The position numbers and the translations under genes are program-made. Shown in pieces: positions 16,155-22,945 of a DNA stretch of 51,420 bases. The notes under the pieces are model-generated. The model searched no databases. It was not told the origin of the DNA and was given only the letters and a program-made list of their open reading frames with translations. The first letter of the stretch is position 1, and each line of letters starts with the position of its first letter. Origin of the DNA: a virus; IMG/VR virus record IMGVR_UViG_3300046723_000326, positions 1 to 51,420 of that record. One strand, written 5' to 3'.

Positions 16155-17093
16155 ATGGACGTGAGAGTTATCCAGAGTGCTGAGACAACTGTGAAGAAGT
16201 ATGTCTTCACAAAGGAGGACGCAGTTCTCGAGGCTGTCCTCTACAAGTATCCAGACTACGAGTCCAGAACAGTCATCTGCTGTTCGACGATGAGTGGTTG
16301 CCCCGTCGGCTGTCGCTTCTGCGGCGCTGGTGACTATTTCGTTGGCTCATGTACCGGCGATGAGATCATGGAGCAGGTCGAGCGCTGCATTCATGATACC
16401 GGGGTTGAAGTCTCGAACATTCAGCGGCTCCAGATCATGTTTATGTCGATGGGAGAGCCGCTGCTCAATCGGAGCGGTATGCTCGACGCTCTCCCCCGGC
16501 TGTATCGTGCATACCCGAACGCGCGGCTGCTCATCTCTACAATCGGACCAAGGATCGACTACGGTTGGGTCAACTCTATCTCAGCAGCGATACCAACAAT
16601 CGGTCTTCAATTCTCCATTCATGAGTCAACCGATGAGGCGCGCTCCAAACTCATCCCATTCCAGAAGAAATTGACCATTCAGGAAATTGCCGTCGTCGGT
16701 GATCGATGGGCACACGTGACCGGACGTCGTCCATTCTTCAACTACTGCGCGGCCGATCACAACTCTGGTGATATTGACGCAGACCGGATTGCGGCGGCAC
16801 TGACACCTTCGACGTGGGAGGCAACAATCTCTGTCATCTGCGAACGCAACGAGGGCCTACCAGCGCGGAATCAGCATCAGCGTGATCTTGCTGAGGATTT
16901 CGCCGGGAAGCTTCTCGCGCGTGGGTTCAACGTGCGCGTCTTCGACCCAGCCGGTCAGGATGATATCGGCGGCGGCTGTGGTCAACTCTGGTTTGTGCAG
17001 GACTGGATGGAGAAGCATCCCGGTCTGGCTCATCCCAGCATTGGACACGGTCGTCCTAAAGTTCACGTGCCGGCGATGGTGCAGCATGGCTGA
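16155..17093 (+). CDS. RlmN/Cfr-like dual-cysteine radical SAM enzyme
   Basis: 312 residues from ATG 16155, eight bases after GAGGAG; an in-frame ATG at 16149 is too close to that site. The CxxxCxxC cluster (Cys49, Cys53, Cys56) would bind the 4Fe-4S cluster and SAM. Two more cysteines match the methyl-transfer pair of RlmN/Cfr: Cys42, seven residues before the cluster, and Cys275 in CGQLW. A GEPLL segment (SMGEPLL) also fits. RlmN and Cfr methylate C2 or C8 of adenosine in RNA. Here the gene opens a cluster of nucleotide-modification genes, so the substrate could be RNA or a DNA base. It follows a terminator and a weak TATACT -10 (16119-16124). Confidence 0.85.
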   Translation: MDVRVIQSAETTVKKYVFTKEDAVLEAVLYKYPDYESRTVICCSTMSGCPVGCRFCGAGDYFVGSCTGDEIMEQVERCIHDTGVEVSNIQRLQIMFMSMGEPLLNRSGMLDALPRLYRAYPNARLLISTIGPRIDYGWVNSISAAIPTIGLQFSIHESTDEARSKLIPFQKKLTIQEIAVVGDRWAHVTGRRPFFNYCAADHNSGDIDADRIAAALTPSTWEATISVICERNEGLPARNQHQRDLAEDFAGKLLARGFNVRVFDPAGQDDIGGGCGQLWFVQDWMEKHPGLAHPSIGHGRPKVHVPAMVQHG

Positions 17094-17298
17094 GCCAGTC
17101 ACTCTAGTCCCCACACGCCCAGATGCTGAGATAGCGGCGGGGCATCGTGAGAAAATCATACAGGCTGCTCAGGTCCTGTGTGCTGCGCTGACGGACTGCA
17201 AGCGCGACGGCTTCGACGTCGGAGTCAACTTTGGCCTCGTCACAGTCTACCCTCCGACCGTTGGGCTCTCCAACGTCACAATCTCAAAGGTGTTCTGA
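17086..17298 (+). CDS. Hypothetical small protein
   Basis: 70 residues, overlapping the radical SAM gene by 8 bp and the next gene by 1 bp. Pattern: a helix (AAGHREKIIQAAQVLCAALTDCKRD) then a short beta hairpin (VGVNFGLVTVYPP...LSNVTISKVF). Unrecognised; coupling makes it part of the modification cluster operon. Confidence 0.55.
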   Translation: MAEPVTLVPTRPDAEIAAGHREKIIQAAQVLCAALTDCKRDGFDVGVNFGLVTVYPPTVGLSNVTISKVF

Positions 17299-18191
17299 TG
17301 GCCGACATATCCCAGTTCTACACATACCTCCGCGAGCGTGAGTCCATCCGCCGACGACGCATGGCAGCCGGAGCGCACCCTCCTTTCACGGACGACCCAA
17401 TCCTCCGACAGTACAAGTTCACGAACGTGCGGCGTGAGTATGATCGTACGTCGTACATGCTGAGAAGAATATACGACAAGCATCAGGATGCCCCGCGCAA
17501 ACTCATCCTCTTAAACTGCGCCATCGCTCGATACTTCGGGACCAGCGAGTTCTACGAGGCGCTCGGGTGGCAGGATGACTTCAATCCTGACAAGATCAAG
17601 TCACTCGCGAGCGAGCGCCTTCGCTCTCGTCAGCGCGTCTTCACAGGCGCATACGTCATCACCAATCAGGGTATCAGCGCTCCGAAGGAGGAGGTGGTCA
17701 CAGACATCTTCCTGAAGGGACTGTGGAGCATGGCGACGACTGGCGGACTGTGCAATCTCATTCGTGATGGTTTGAGTTGGGAGCGCACGGTGCGTCAGAT
17801 GGCTGAGATTCAGGGCTTTGGCGGCACCGGCTTCATGGCGAAGGAGGTAACTCTGGATACCATGTACTTCACATCATTCTGGCCCGATAAGTCAGAAGAC
17901 GGGAAAAGTCTCCCGTCTGACTATTGGTCCTGGACTCCCATCGGACCGGGTGCGCGGCGCGGACTCCAACGTCTCGACATGTCTCCCACTCTTTCATGTC
18001 TGTTACAAGTCAGTGACTCACAGGATACAGTCTATACTGATCATGAACGACTCGTCGTATTCTGGCCTATGGACTGGGGGAAACTATCACCGACGGACAT
18101 ACAGTTCGGACTGTGCGAGTTTGACAAGTACGAGCGGACGCGGCTGGGCGAGGGTCGGCCTCGCTCACTGTTCAAACCGAGGAAGGACTGA
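17298..18191 (+). CDS. aGPT-pyrophosphorylase / 5-hmdU kinase helical-domain family protein
   Basis: 297 residues, ATG overlapping the previous stop by 1 bp. The N-terminus FYTYLRERESIRRRRMAAG, then FTDDPILRQYKFTNVRREYDRT, and the C-terminal WTPIGPGARRGLQRL are hallmarks of the helix-hairpin-helix glycosylase-related family that includes alpha-glutamyl/putrescinyl thymine pyrophosphorylases and the helical domain of 5-hydroxymethyldeoxyuridine DNA kinases. In known phages these act on 5-hydroxymethyluracil already in DNA to build hypermodified thymines. A P-loop kinase domain is absent here. I am confident of the family, less of which of the two reactions. Confidence 0.8.
   Translation: MADISQFYTYLRERESIRRRRMAAGAHPPFTDDPILRQYKFTNVRREYDRTSYMLRRIYDKHQDAPRKLILLNCAIARYFGTSEFYEALGWQDDFNPDKIKSLASERLRSRQRVFTGAYVITNQGISAPKEEVVTDIFLKGLWSMATTGGLCNLIRDGLSWERTVRQMAEIQGFGGTGFMAKEVTLDTMYFTSFWPDKSEDGKSLPSDYWSWTPIGPGARRGLQRLDMSPTLSCLLQVSDSQDTVYTDHERLVVFWPMDWGKLSPTDIQFGLCEFDKYERTRLGEGRPRSLFKPRKD
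17897..17918. repeat. In-gene inverted repeat
   Basis: AGACGGGA / TCCCGTCT, 8-bp arms with a 6-base loop, extended by GTCAGA / TCTGAC after a bulge, in coding sequence of the pyrophosphorylase-family gene. Confidence 0.55.
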
Positions 18192-18193
18192 CA

Positions 18194-18415
18194 ATGCGCA
18201 AGTTTCTGGTATTCTGGTACGACGGTGACTGGCAGCGCGTCAGTATCGTTCACACTGACAAAGAACCGACGGAAGACACGCTCAAGAAAATCCTCGAGAA
18301 TGAGACTGATGGGATAATCAACGGCGTCGTGCAACTCAACGGTCCGGACGACCAGCTCTATGTCAGAGTTAATGATGAGGAAGTCATTGATCCTGAAAAT
18401 GTGTACGAGAAATGA
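18194..18415 (+). CDS. Hypothetical small acidic protein
   Basis: 73 residues with a GAGGAAGG ribosome site. Likely an alpha/beta fold: KFLVFWYDGDWQRVSIVHTD, a helix (TEDTLKKILENET), then two strands. Acidic C-terminus. Not recognised; sits inside the modification cluster and overlaps the next gene by 4 bp. Confidence 0.55.
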   Translation: MRKFLVFWYDGDWQRVSIVHTDKEPTEDTLKKILENETDGIINGVVQLNGPDDQLYVRVNDEEVIDPENVYEK

Positions 18416-18879
18416 AGACCGTATTTCTCGGCATGTCTAACCCTCAGGGCAACCCCCCGCTCAGCCTTGAGCCCAAGGGAGGAGCTGGATGGAGACTGCA
18501 TCAGTTGGCTGAGGAGGGATTGGGTCGTCCGATACCTGTAATATCATGGCGAGGGACCTTCCACTTCACCAATATGCTGCCGGGGCGGGAGTGGTCCTAC
18601 GCCAAGGCTAAAGAGGCCGCACCGATGCTTCTTGAAGGGCTGCGCGGTCGGCGATTGGTGTGCCTTGGCGGCGGCGTGCTGGCAGCACTGAGACTTCCAG
18701 GAGTGCTCCCCTGCGCATGGGGGCACTCGGTTGCTGAAGACCGTCGGGTCATCACCTACGCGCTTGTGCCACACCCCTCAGGACGGAATCGTTTTTATAA
18801 CGATCCCGTACAGCGAGGGCTGGTGGCGAAGTTTCTGTCTGGGCTATACTTACAGGCATTGGAGGAGCTGGGTACATGA
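18412..18879 (+). CDS. Uracil-DNA glycosylase superfamily-like protein
   Basis: 155 residues. Features of the UDG fold: N-terminal strand and loop VFLGMSNPQGNPP (motif A position), then FTNMLPG, a central RLVCLGGGVLAAL strand-helix, and a C-terminal VPHPSGRNRFYND that matches the HPS motif B. Residues in motif A differ from classical UDGs, so glycosylase activity is not assured. In a base-modification cluster it might remove unmodified or intermediate bases, or act as a base reader. It could also be a divergent, non-catalytic member. Confidence 0.55.
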   Translation: MKTVFLGMSNPQGNPPLSLEPKGGAGWRLHQLAEEGLGRPIPVISWRGTFHFTNMLPGREWSYAKAKEAAPMLLEGLRGRRLVCLGGGVLAALRLPGVLPCAWGHSVAEDRRVITYALVPHPSGRNRFYNDPVQRGLVAKFLSGLYLQALEELGT

Positions 18880-19688
18880 AGATATATATTCCGTCGCTCG
18901 GACGTGCTGCGCGCGTCGGTGAAGGGCCGGTGCGGCAGATGCCGGAGCATCTGCGGCGCGACGTCTCTTACGTCGTGCTGCCTGAGGAAAGTATCCGCTA
19001 CGCTCAGGCGCTCTGTGATCTACGCATGAGCGGAGTGGATGTACTGGAGTGTCCACACCAGAGTCGTGATGAACTCAACATTGCGAAGGTGAGGGAGTGG
19101 ATCGGGCATCTTGCCCGAAAGTGCGGGCACGCCACTTTCATGGTCCTGGATGACGATATACGGTTCATCGTCCGGCGCTACGCCGACAGCACGCAGCTCG
19201 AGCCAATAGACGATAAGGGGTTCGCTGTGATGATGGAGTGGGTCGAGGAGTTGCTGAAGACCTACGCTCATGTCGGCATCGGAGTACGGGGAGGGAACAA
19301 CAACGTCGGGACTGGCGACGCGCCGCTGCTGACAGAGAATACCAGAACGATGCGCGCCTTGGCGTACAGAACGGACGACTTCCTGTCCGTGGAGCACGGA
19401 CGCGTGCAGGTCATGGAGGACTTTGATGTCAACCTTCAGCTCCTCCGTAAGGGGCTGAAGAATTGTAACATCAACTACTGGTGTCAAGACCAGAAGATGA
19501 CGAACGCAGCGGGCGGCTGCTCAGGTCTGCGGACACACGCGCTGCACGAGGCAGCAGCCGTCCGATTGGCCGAATTGCATCCCGGCTTGGTGGCACTACG
19601 TCAGAAGAAGAATAAGACAGGCGGCGAATTCGGCGAGCGCACCGAGGTGACTATCCAGTGGAAGCGAGCGTTCAATGCGGGACCATGA
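18876..19688 (+). CDS. GT-A glycosyltransferase of the TET-associated (TAGT) type
   Basis: 270 residues, ATG overlapping the previous stop. The opening KIYIPSLGRAARVG...VSYVVLPEESIRYA is the nucleotide-sugar-binding start of this family. LDDDIRF supplies the DxD metal/sugar site and VMEDFDVNLQLLRKG the acidic catalytic region. TAGT enzymes glycosylate hydroxymethylated bases in phage DNA. With a thymidylate-synthase-like hydroxymethylase nearby the likely acceptor is 5-hydroxymethyluracil, though no TET-like dioxygenase is seen in the window. The donor sugar cannot be told. Confidence 0.7.
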   Translation: MKIYIPSLGRAARVGEGPVRQMPEHLRRDVSYVVLPEESIRYAQALCDLRMSGVDVLECPHQSRDELNIAKVREWIGHLARKCGHATFMVLDDDIRFIVRRYADSTQLEPIDDKGFAVMMEWVEELLKTYAHVGIGVRGGNNNVGTGDAPLLTENTRTMRALAYRTDDFLSVEHGRVQVMEDFDVNLQLLRKGLKNCNINYWCQDQKMTNAAGGCSGLRTHALHEAAAVRLAELHPGLVALRQKKNKTGGEFGERTEVTIQWKRAFNAGP

Positions 19689-19932
19689 TGTCTATCAAGT
19701 CCACTACACTCAGAAGCGCACGATGGGGCGTTGGGAGGCAGAGGACCACTTTGAGGTGACTGGATATTCTGAGGAGGAACAATTCACAGAGTACTACGTT
19801 GCTTCAAATAAGGAGATCGTACGAGCGCACTTTCTGTATTGGGCGCAACACAGAGGTGGAAAGGAAAATCCAGTGAAACTAGTCAGCATCGAGAATCTCG
19901 GTCGTGCTAACATAATTCTGGAGATGAAATGA
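19675..19932 (+). CDS. Hypothetical protein
   Basis: 85 residues, overlapping the glycosyltransferase gene by 14 bp. Beta-rich (DVYQVHYTQKRTMGRWEAEDHFEVTGY type strands, described from 4 to 30) with a helix at 45-60. No family recognised. Confidence 0.5.
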   Translation: MRDHDVYQVHYTQKRTMGRWEAEDHFEVTGYSEEEQFTEYYVASNKEIVRAHFLYWAQHRGGKENPVKLVSIENLGRANIILEMK

Positions 19933-20255
19933 CCAACTTTGACAAGATCTGGCCGTCGCCGGAGACATGCTCTTGCATGGCTTCCGATGAGAGGCAGGCT
20001 GAGATACTCGGACTGGCGGAGACGGCGGCGCTGATGCTCGTGGAGGGCGCGTCGGCGGATGCAATCTGCGGTCCGATGCTTCCGCACTTTCTCGGAATGG
20101 TGACAGCCTTCGCGATGGGTTACTACGGGAAGATGACGGACCAGCGGCAGATGGAGCTACCGCTGCTCCAATATCCGTGTGTAGCCGCCGGATGCGCCGT
20201 GGCACATACGACGACCACAGCCATGATCACTGAAACCAGAGTGGGGAGTTGTTGA
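19929..20255 (+). CDS. Hypothetical protein
   Basis: 108 residues, start overlapping the previous stop by 4 bp. Helical, with a mildly hydrophobic central stretch (MLPHFLGMVTAFAMGYY) and several cysteines. Not recognised. The gene ends in the TGATG junction with the hydroxymethylase candidate. Confidence 0.5.
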   Translation: MTNFDKIWPSPETCSCMASDERQAEILGLAETAALMLVEGASADAICGPMLPHFLGMVTAFAMGYYGKMTDQRQMELPLLQYPCVAAGCAVAHTTTTAMITETRVGSC

Positions 20256-21298
20256 TGCGTGTACTGACTGGTAGGAATGTGAACGATCTGTACGCTCTGG
20301 GTCGAGCCTTACTCGACTCAGAAGGTATAAAGTCGAAGAGCCGTGCCGGAGACGTACTCGTCTGTCCGTGGCCGGTGGTTTCCGTGTACGCAAAGCCCAC
20401 GGAGCGAGTTCTCTTTGACTCGCTCCGCGACGCCAATCCATTCTTTCATTTGATGGAGGGCATCTGGATGCTGTCGGGGTCAGACAATGGAAACTGGCTC
20501 AACCAATTCGTCGGAGACTTCACCACACGATTTGCCGAGCCGGGCGGCATCATCCACGGCGCATATGGGAAGCGATGGCGCGCGTGGTTCCCGGTCTGGG
20601 GAAAAGATGAGACGGCGGGTAGCTACGTGGATCAACTCACCAAGATCGTCAAAATTCTGAGGAAGAATCCTGAGGATCGTCGCGCGGTCATCCAAATGTG
20701 GGACACGTCGGTAGATCTTGGGACTAACTTTAAGGATGTCCCGTGCAACACGCAGATCTACCCGCGTGTTCGTGAGGGCTCCTTAGACCTCACGATCATG
20801 TGTCGTAGCAACGACATTATCTGGGGTGCCTACGGCGCGAACGCGGTCCACTTCAGCATGTTGCACGAGTATCTGGCAGCAGGAGTTGGATGCCGAGTTG
20901 GAACGATGTTCCAACTCAGCAATAACTTTCACGGATATGTGGACGTGCTGGAGAAGCATCCAGCGCCGAGAATTCATGTACCTCATAACGTCGCCGAATT
21001 TGCTGCGACGATAGTCGGCCCGCTGCGCGGTAATCCATACGAGGTCGTGTATCCGATGCCGATGGTCGGTGACTTTGACGCGTTTGATGATGACGTCGGG
21101 AAATTTCTCTCCGACGTATGGGGAACTTCATCATATGTGAACCAATGGTTCATGTCTGTCGCATGGCCCATGCGTCAGGCGCACAGGCTCTGGAAAATCA
21201 AACAATTTTCAGGAGCGAGAAGTATGCTGATGAACGTCGACGCTCCCGACTGGCGGCGAGCGGCGCAGGAGTGGATGGATAGGAGGACAAAGGTATGA
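20255..21298 (+). CDS. Thymidylate-synthase-like enzyme, dUMP hydroxymethylase candidate
   Basis: 347 residues from ATG 20255 (GGGGAG six bases upstream, TGATG overlap). Thymidylate synthase hallmarks: catalytic Cys164 in DVPCNTQIYP, then CRSNDIIWGAYGANAVHF (183-200), the substrate-binding RS.D...G...N. Asn196 in the position that reads uracil argues for dUMP, not dCMP. In base-modifying phages this family makes 5-hydroxymethyl-dUMP with methylenetetrahydrofolate instead of dTMP. The length and the WGAY variant fit a divergent phage branch. Ordinary thymidylate synthase activity remains possible; the cluster favours hydroxymethylation. Confidence 0.8.
   Translation: MRVLTGRNVNDLYALGRALLDSEGIKSKSRAGDVLVCPWPVVSVYAKPTERVLFDSLRDANPFFHLMEGIWMLSGSDNGNWLNQFVGDFTTRFAEPGGIIHGAYGKRWRAWFPVWGKDETAGSYVDQLTKIVKILRKNPEDRRAVIQMWDTSVDLGTNFKDVPCNTQIYPRVREGSLDLTIMCRSNDIIWGAYGANAVHFSMLHEYLAAGVGCRVGTMFQLSNNFHGYVDVLEKHPAPRIHVPHNVAEFAATIVGPLRGNPYEVVYPMPMVGDFDAFDDDVGKFLSDVWGTSSYVNQWFMSVAWPMRQAHRLWKIKQFSGARSMLMNVDAPDWRRAAQEWMDRRTKV
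20401..20426. repeat. Perfect in-gene inverted repeat
   Basis: GGAGCGAGT / ACTCGCTCC, 9-bp arms, 8-base loop, in the hydroxymethylase candidate gene. Confidence 0.65.
20895..20917. repeat. Perfect in-gene inverted repeat
   Basis: GAGTTGGAAC / GTTCCAACTC, 10-bp arms, 3-base loop, in the hydroxymethylase candidate gene. Confidence 0.75.
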
Positions 21299-21819
21299 AC
21301 CACGACGATGTTCGCAGCAATCCTCGCCACGGTGGATCAGTGCGTCGATATCATGAGTGGCCGACGGTGCAGATGCAGACGTGCGCCGAGCACTCGTGGA
21401 ACGTAGCTCGTCTGTTCTGGAAATTTTATCCAGATAAGTGGACGGCTGAGGTAGCGATCTACATCATGTTCCACGACAGTGGAGAGATCGGTGTCGGAGA
21501 CATACCGTTCCCCGTAAAGCGTGATAATCCCACGTTGAAGGGTTACATGGATGAGTTAGAGCGTACTTCTCTGAAGAAGCAGGGCATCGTACTGCCAGAG
21601 CTCACCATGTTCGAGAAAGCACTCATCAAGATATGCGATCTACTCGAGATGTTCGAGTTTGGATGTGAGGAGATGCGGCGTGGGAACGCCTACGGCGAGC
21701 CGATAGTACGAGCGACGATCGATGGGATCGGAAAGTACGCGACAGCATCTCCATTCGATCTTCGAATGGACAATATCAAGATGCACCTAAACATCTACAA
21801 AGAGGGACTAGGACTATGA
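21295..21819 (+). CDS. HD-domain 5'-deoxynucleotidase (YfbR-like)
   Basis: 174 residues, ATG overlapping the upstream stop. HD motifs in order: R.HEWPTVQMQTCAEHS (His), FHDSGE (HD), KICDLLEM (final Asp), as in the YfbR family that dephosphorylates deoxynucleoside monophosphates. Beside a dUMP-modifying enzyme it may shape the nucleotide pool, for example by removing dTMP or another competing dNMP. Specificity cannot be read from the sequence. Confidence 0.8.
   Translation: MNHDDVRSNPRHGGSVRRYHEWPTVQMQTCAEHSWNVARLFWKFYPDKWTAEVAIYIMFHDSGEIGVGDIPFPVKRDNPTLKGYMDELERTSLKKQGIVLPELTMFEKALIKICDLLEMFEFGCEEMRRGNAYGEPIVRATIDGIGKYATASPFDLRMDNIKMHLNIYKEGLGL
21750..21770. repeat. Perfect in-gene inverted repeat
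   Basis: TCCATTCGA / TCGAATGGA, 9-bp arms, 3-base loop, in the HD nucleotidase gene. Confidence 0.65.
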
Positions 21820-22742
21820 GATACTGGAAGCACTTGCAGGACATCGCAAATCGTGATGTTCAGCAGACGCTGGCGAAGGATCAGACGTACCAAGGCTCAT
21901 GGCAGAAGCGCGGCGGCGTCGGAGCATTCATGATGTTGGCCCGAAAGTGGGATCGTATCGAGTCGATATTGGACAGACAGTTCAAGTACGATGTCATCCG
22001 TGGGGTCGATGCTGATATCAGCGGTGCCGACGGCACGGTACTCGCCGAGATACGTGATCTTCGCAGCTATCTGATGCTGGTCGAGGCCGAGGTTATGGCG
22101 ATGCGCGCCGAGCGCGGCGACGTGCAGATCAAGATCGATCCGAGTGCGACCGTAGTCCGACCAATCTACGGTGAGTATTCTCCGAGCGACAAGATCACCA
22201 TAGACGAGCGCCTCGTCCCGCGCTTCGACACGTGGATCGGGAAGACTGTGGTGTACGAAAGTCTACTCACACCAAATCTCAATGTGAGCAAGTACCGTCA
22301 TGTTGGAACTGTGACAAAACAGGGCATGATTGCCGACGATCTGTGCGTGTGGTTCATAGATGGGGATGGCAGGGAGCTATCTGTCAAAGCCTCCGAGGTC
22401 CAACTCGCCCCGGTGCCGGCGACGGACTCCAACAAGTACGCCGACCGTGATGTGTCGCGCGATGACGGACGGATGGTTGCCTTCATCAGTCACAAACAGT
22501 ATGACGTCTTGAGTGAAAGACTCAAGAAACGTTACATCGTCACAGCTCAGTACGCCCATCTTGATCGTGGACAGTACTCACCGGAGGAGCGCGACGCCAA
22601 GTTCATACCACTGCATCTGACGTTGTCGAAATCGGACCACGCGGCGCTCCGCCATGCCATGCAGGAACTATATGAACCGCGACAGGGCGTACCTGACGAG
22701 TATCAGCTACGTCAGAAATTCAGGGAGCATTGGGGACAATGA
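21816..22742 (+). CDS. Nmad1-like (DUF1599-type) protein with C-terminal extension
   Basis: 308 residues. The first 95 (LAKDQTYQGSWQKRG...RKWDRIESIL...EIRDLRSYLMLVEAEV) match the helical nucleotide modification-associated domain 1, often found in phages with modified bases. The remainder is a beta-rich region (WIGKTVVYESLL...KYRHVGTVTKQG) and a basic helical C-terminus of unknown function. Coupled by ATGA to the nucleotidase, it supports the reading of 16155-22742 as a base-modification cluster. Family call is moderate because the domain is short. Confidence 0.55.
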   Translation: MRYWKHLQDIANRDVQQTLAKDQTYQGSWQKRGGVGAFMMLARKWDRIESILDRQFKYDVIRGVDADISGADGTVLAEIRDLRSYLMLVEAEVMAMRAERGDVQIKIDPSATVVRPIYGEYSPSDKITIDERLVPRFDTWIGKTVVYESLLTPNLNVSKYRHVGTVTKQGMIADDLCVWFIDGDGRELSVKASEVQLAPVPATDSNKYADRDVSRDDGRMVAFISHKQYDVLSERLKKRYIVTAQYAHLDRGQYSPEERDAKFIPLHLTLSKSDHAALRHAMQELYEPRQGVPDEYQLRQKFREHWGQ

Positions 22743-22945
22743 AGACAGTACTGTTCACCATCATATATCTCGTGCTCTGGTACATCGTGTCGGTCACACT
22801 CCCGCTCGGCTGCTACCTCATCCTTGGGTTTCATGGGAATGAGTGGTCCGTCGTGCGGGGAGGGGCGCTAGTGGGAACGGCGCTTCTCGCTGGTTCGATT
22901 CTCTGGTTTGTGATCGACAAGTGGGACAACATCTTTGGCGAGTAA
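22739..22945 (+). CDS. Small membrane protein
   Basis: 68 residues, ATG overlapping the upstream stop. Two transmembrane helices (about 3-27 and 37-58) and a short acidic tail (DKWDNIFGE). Located between the Nmad1-like gene and the polymerase and overlapping the latter by 11 bp. Function unknown. Confidence 0.6.
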   Translation: MKTVLFTIIYLVLWYIVSVTLPLGCYLILGFHGNEWSVVRGGALVGTALLAGSILWFVIDKWDNIFGE

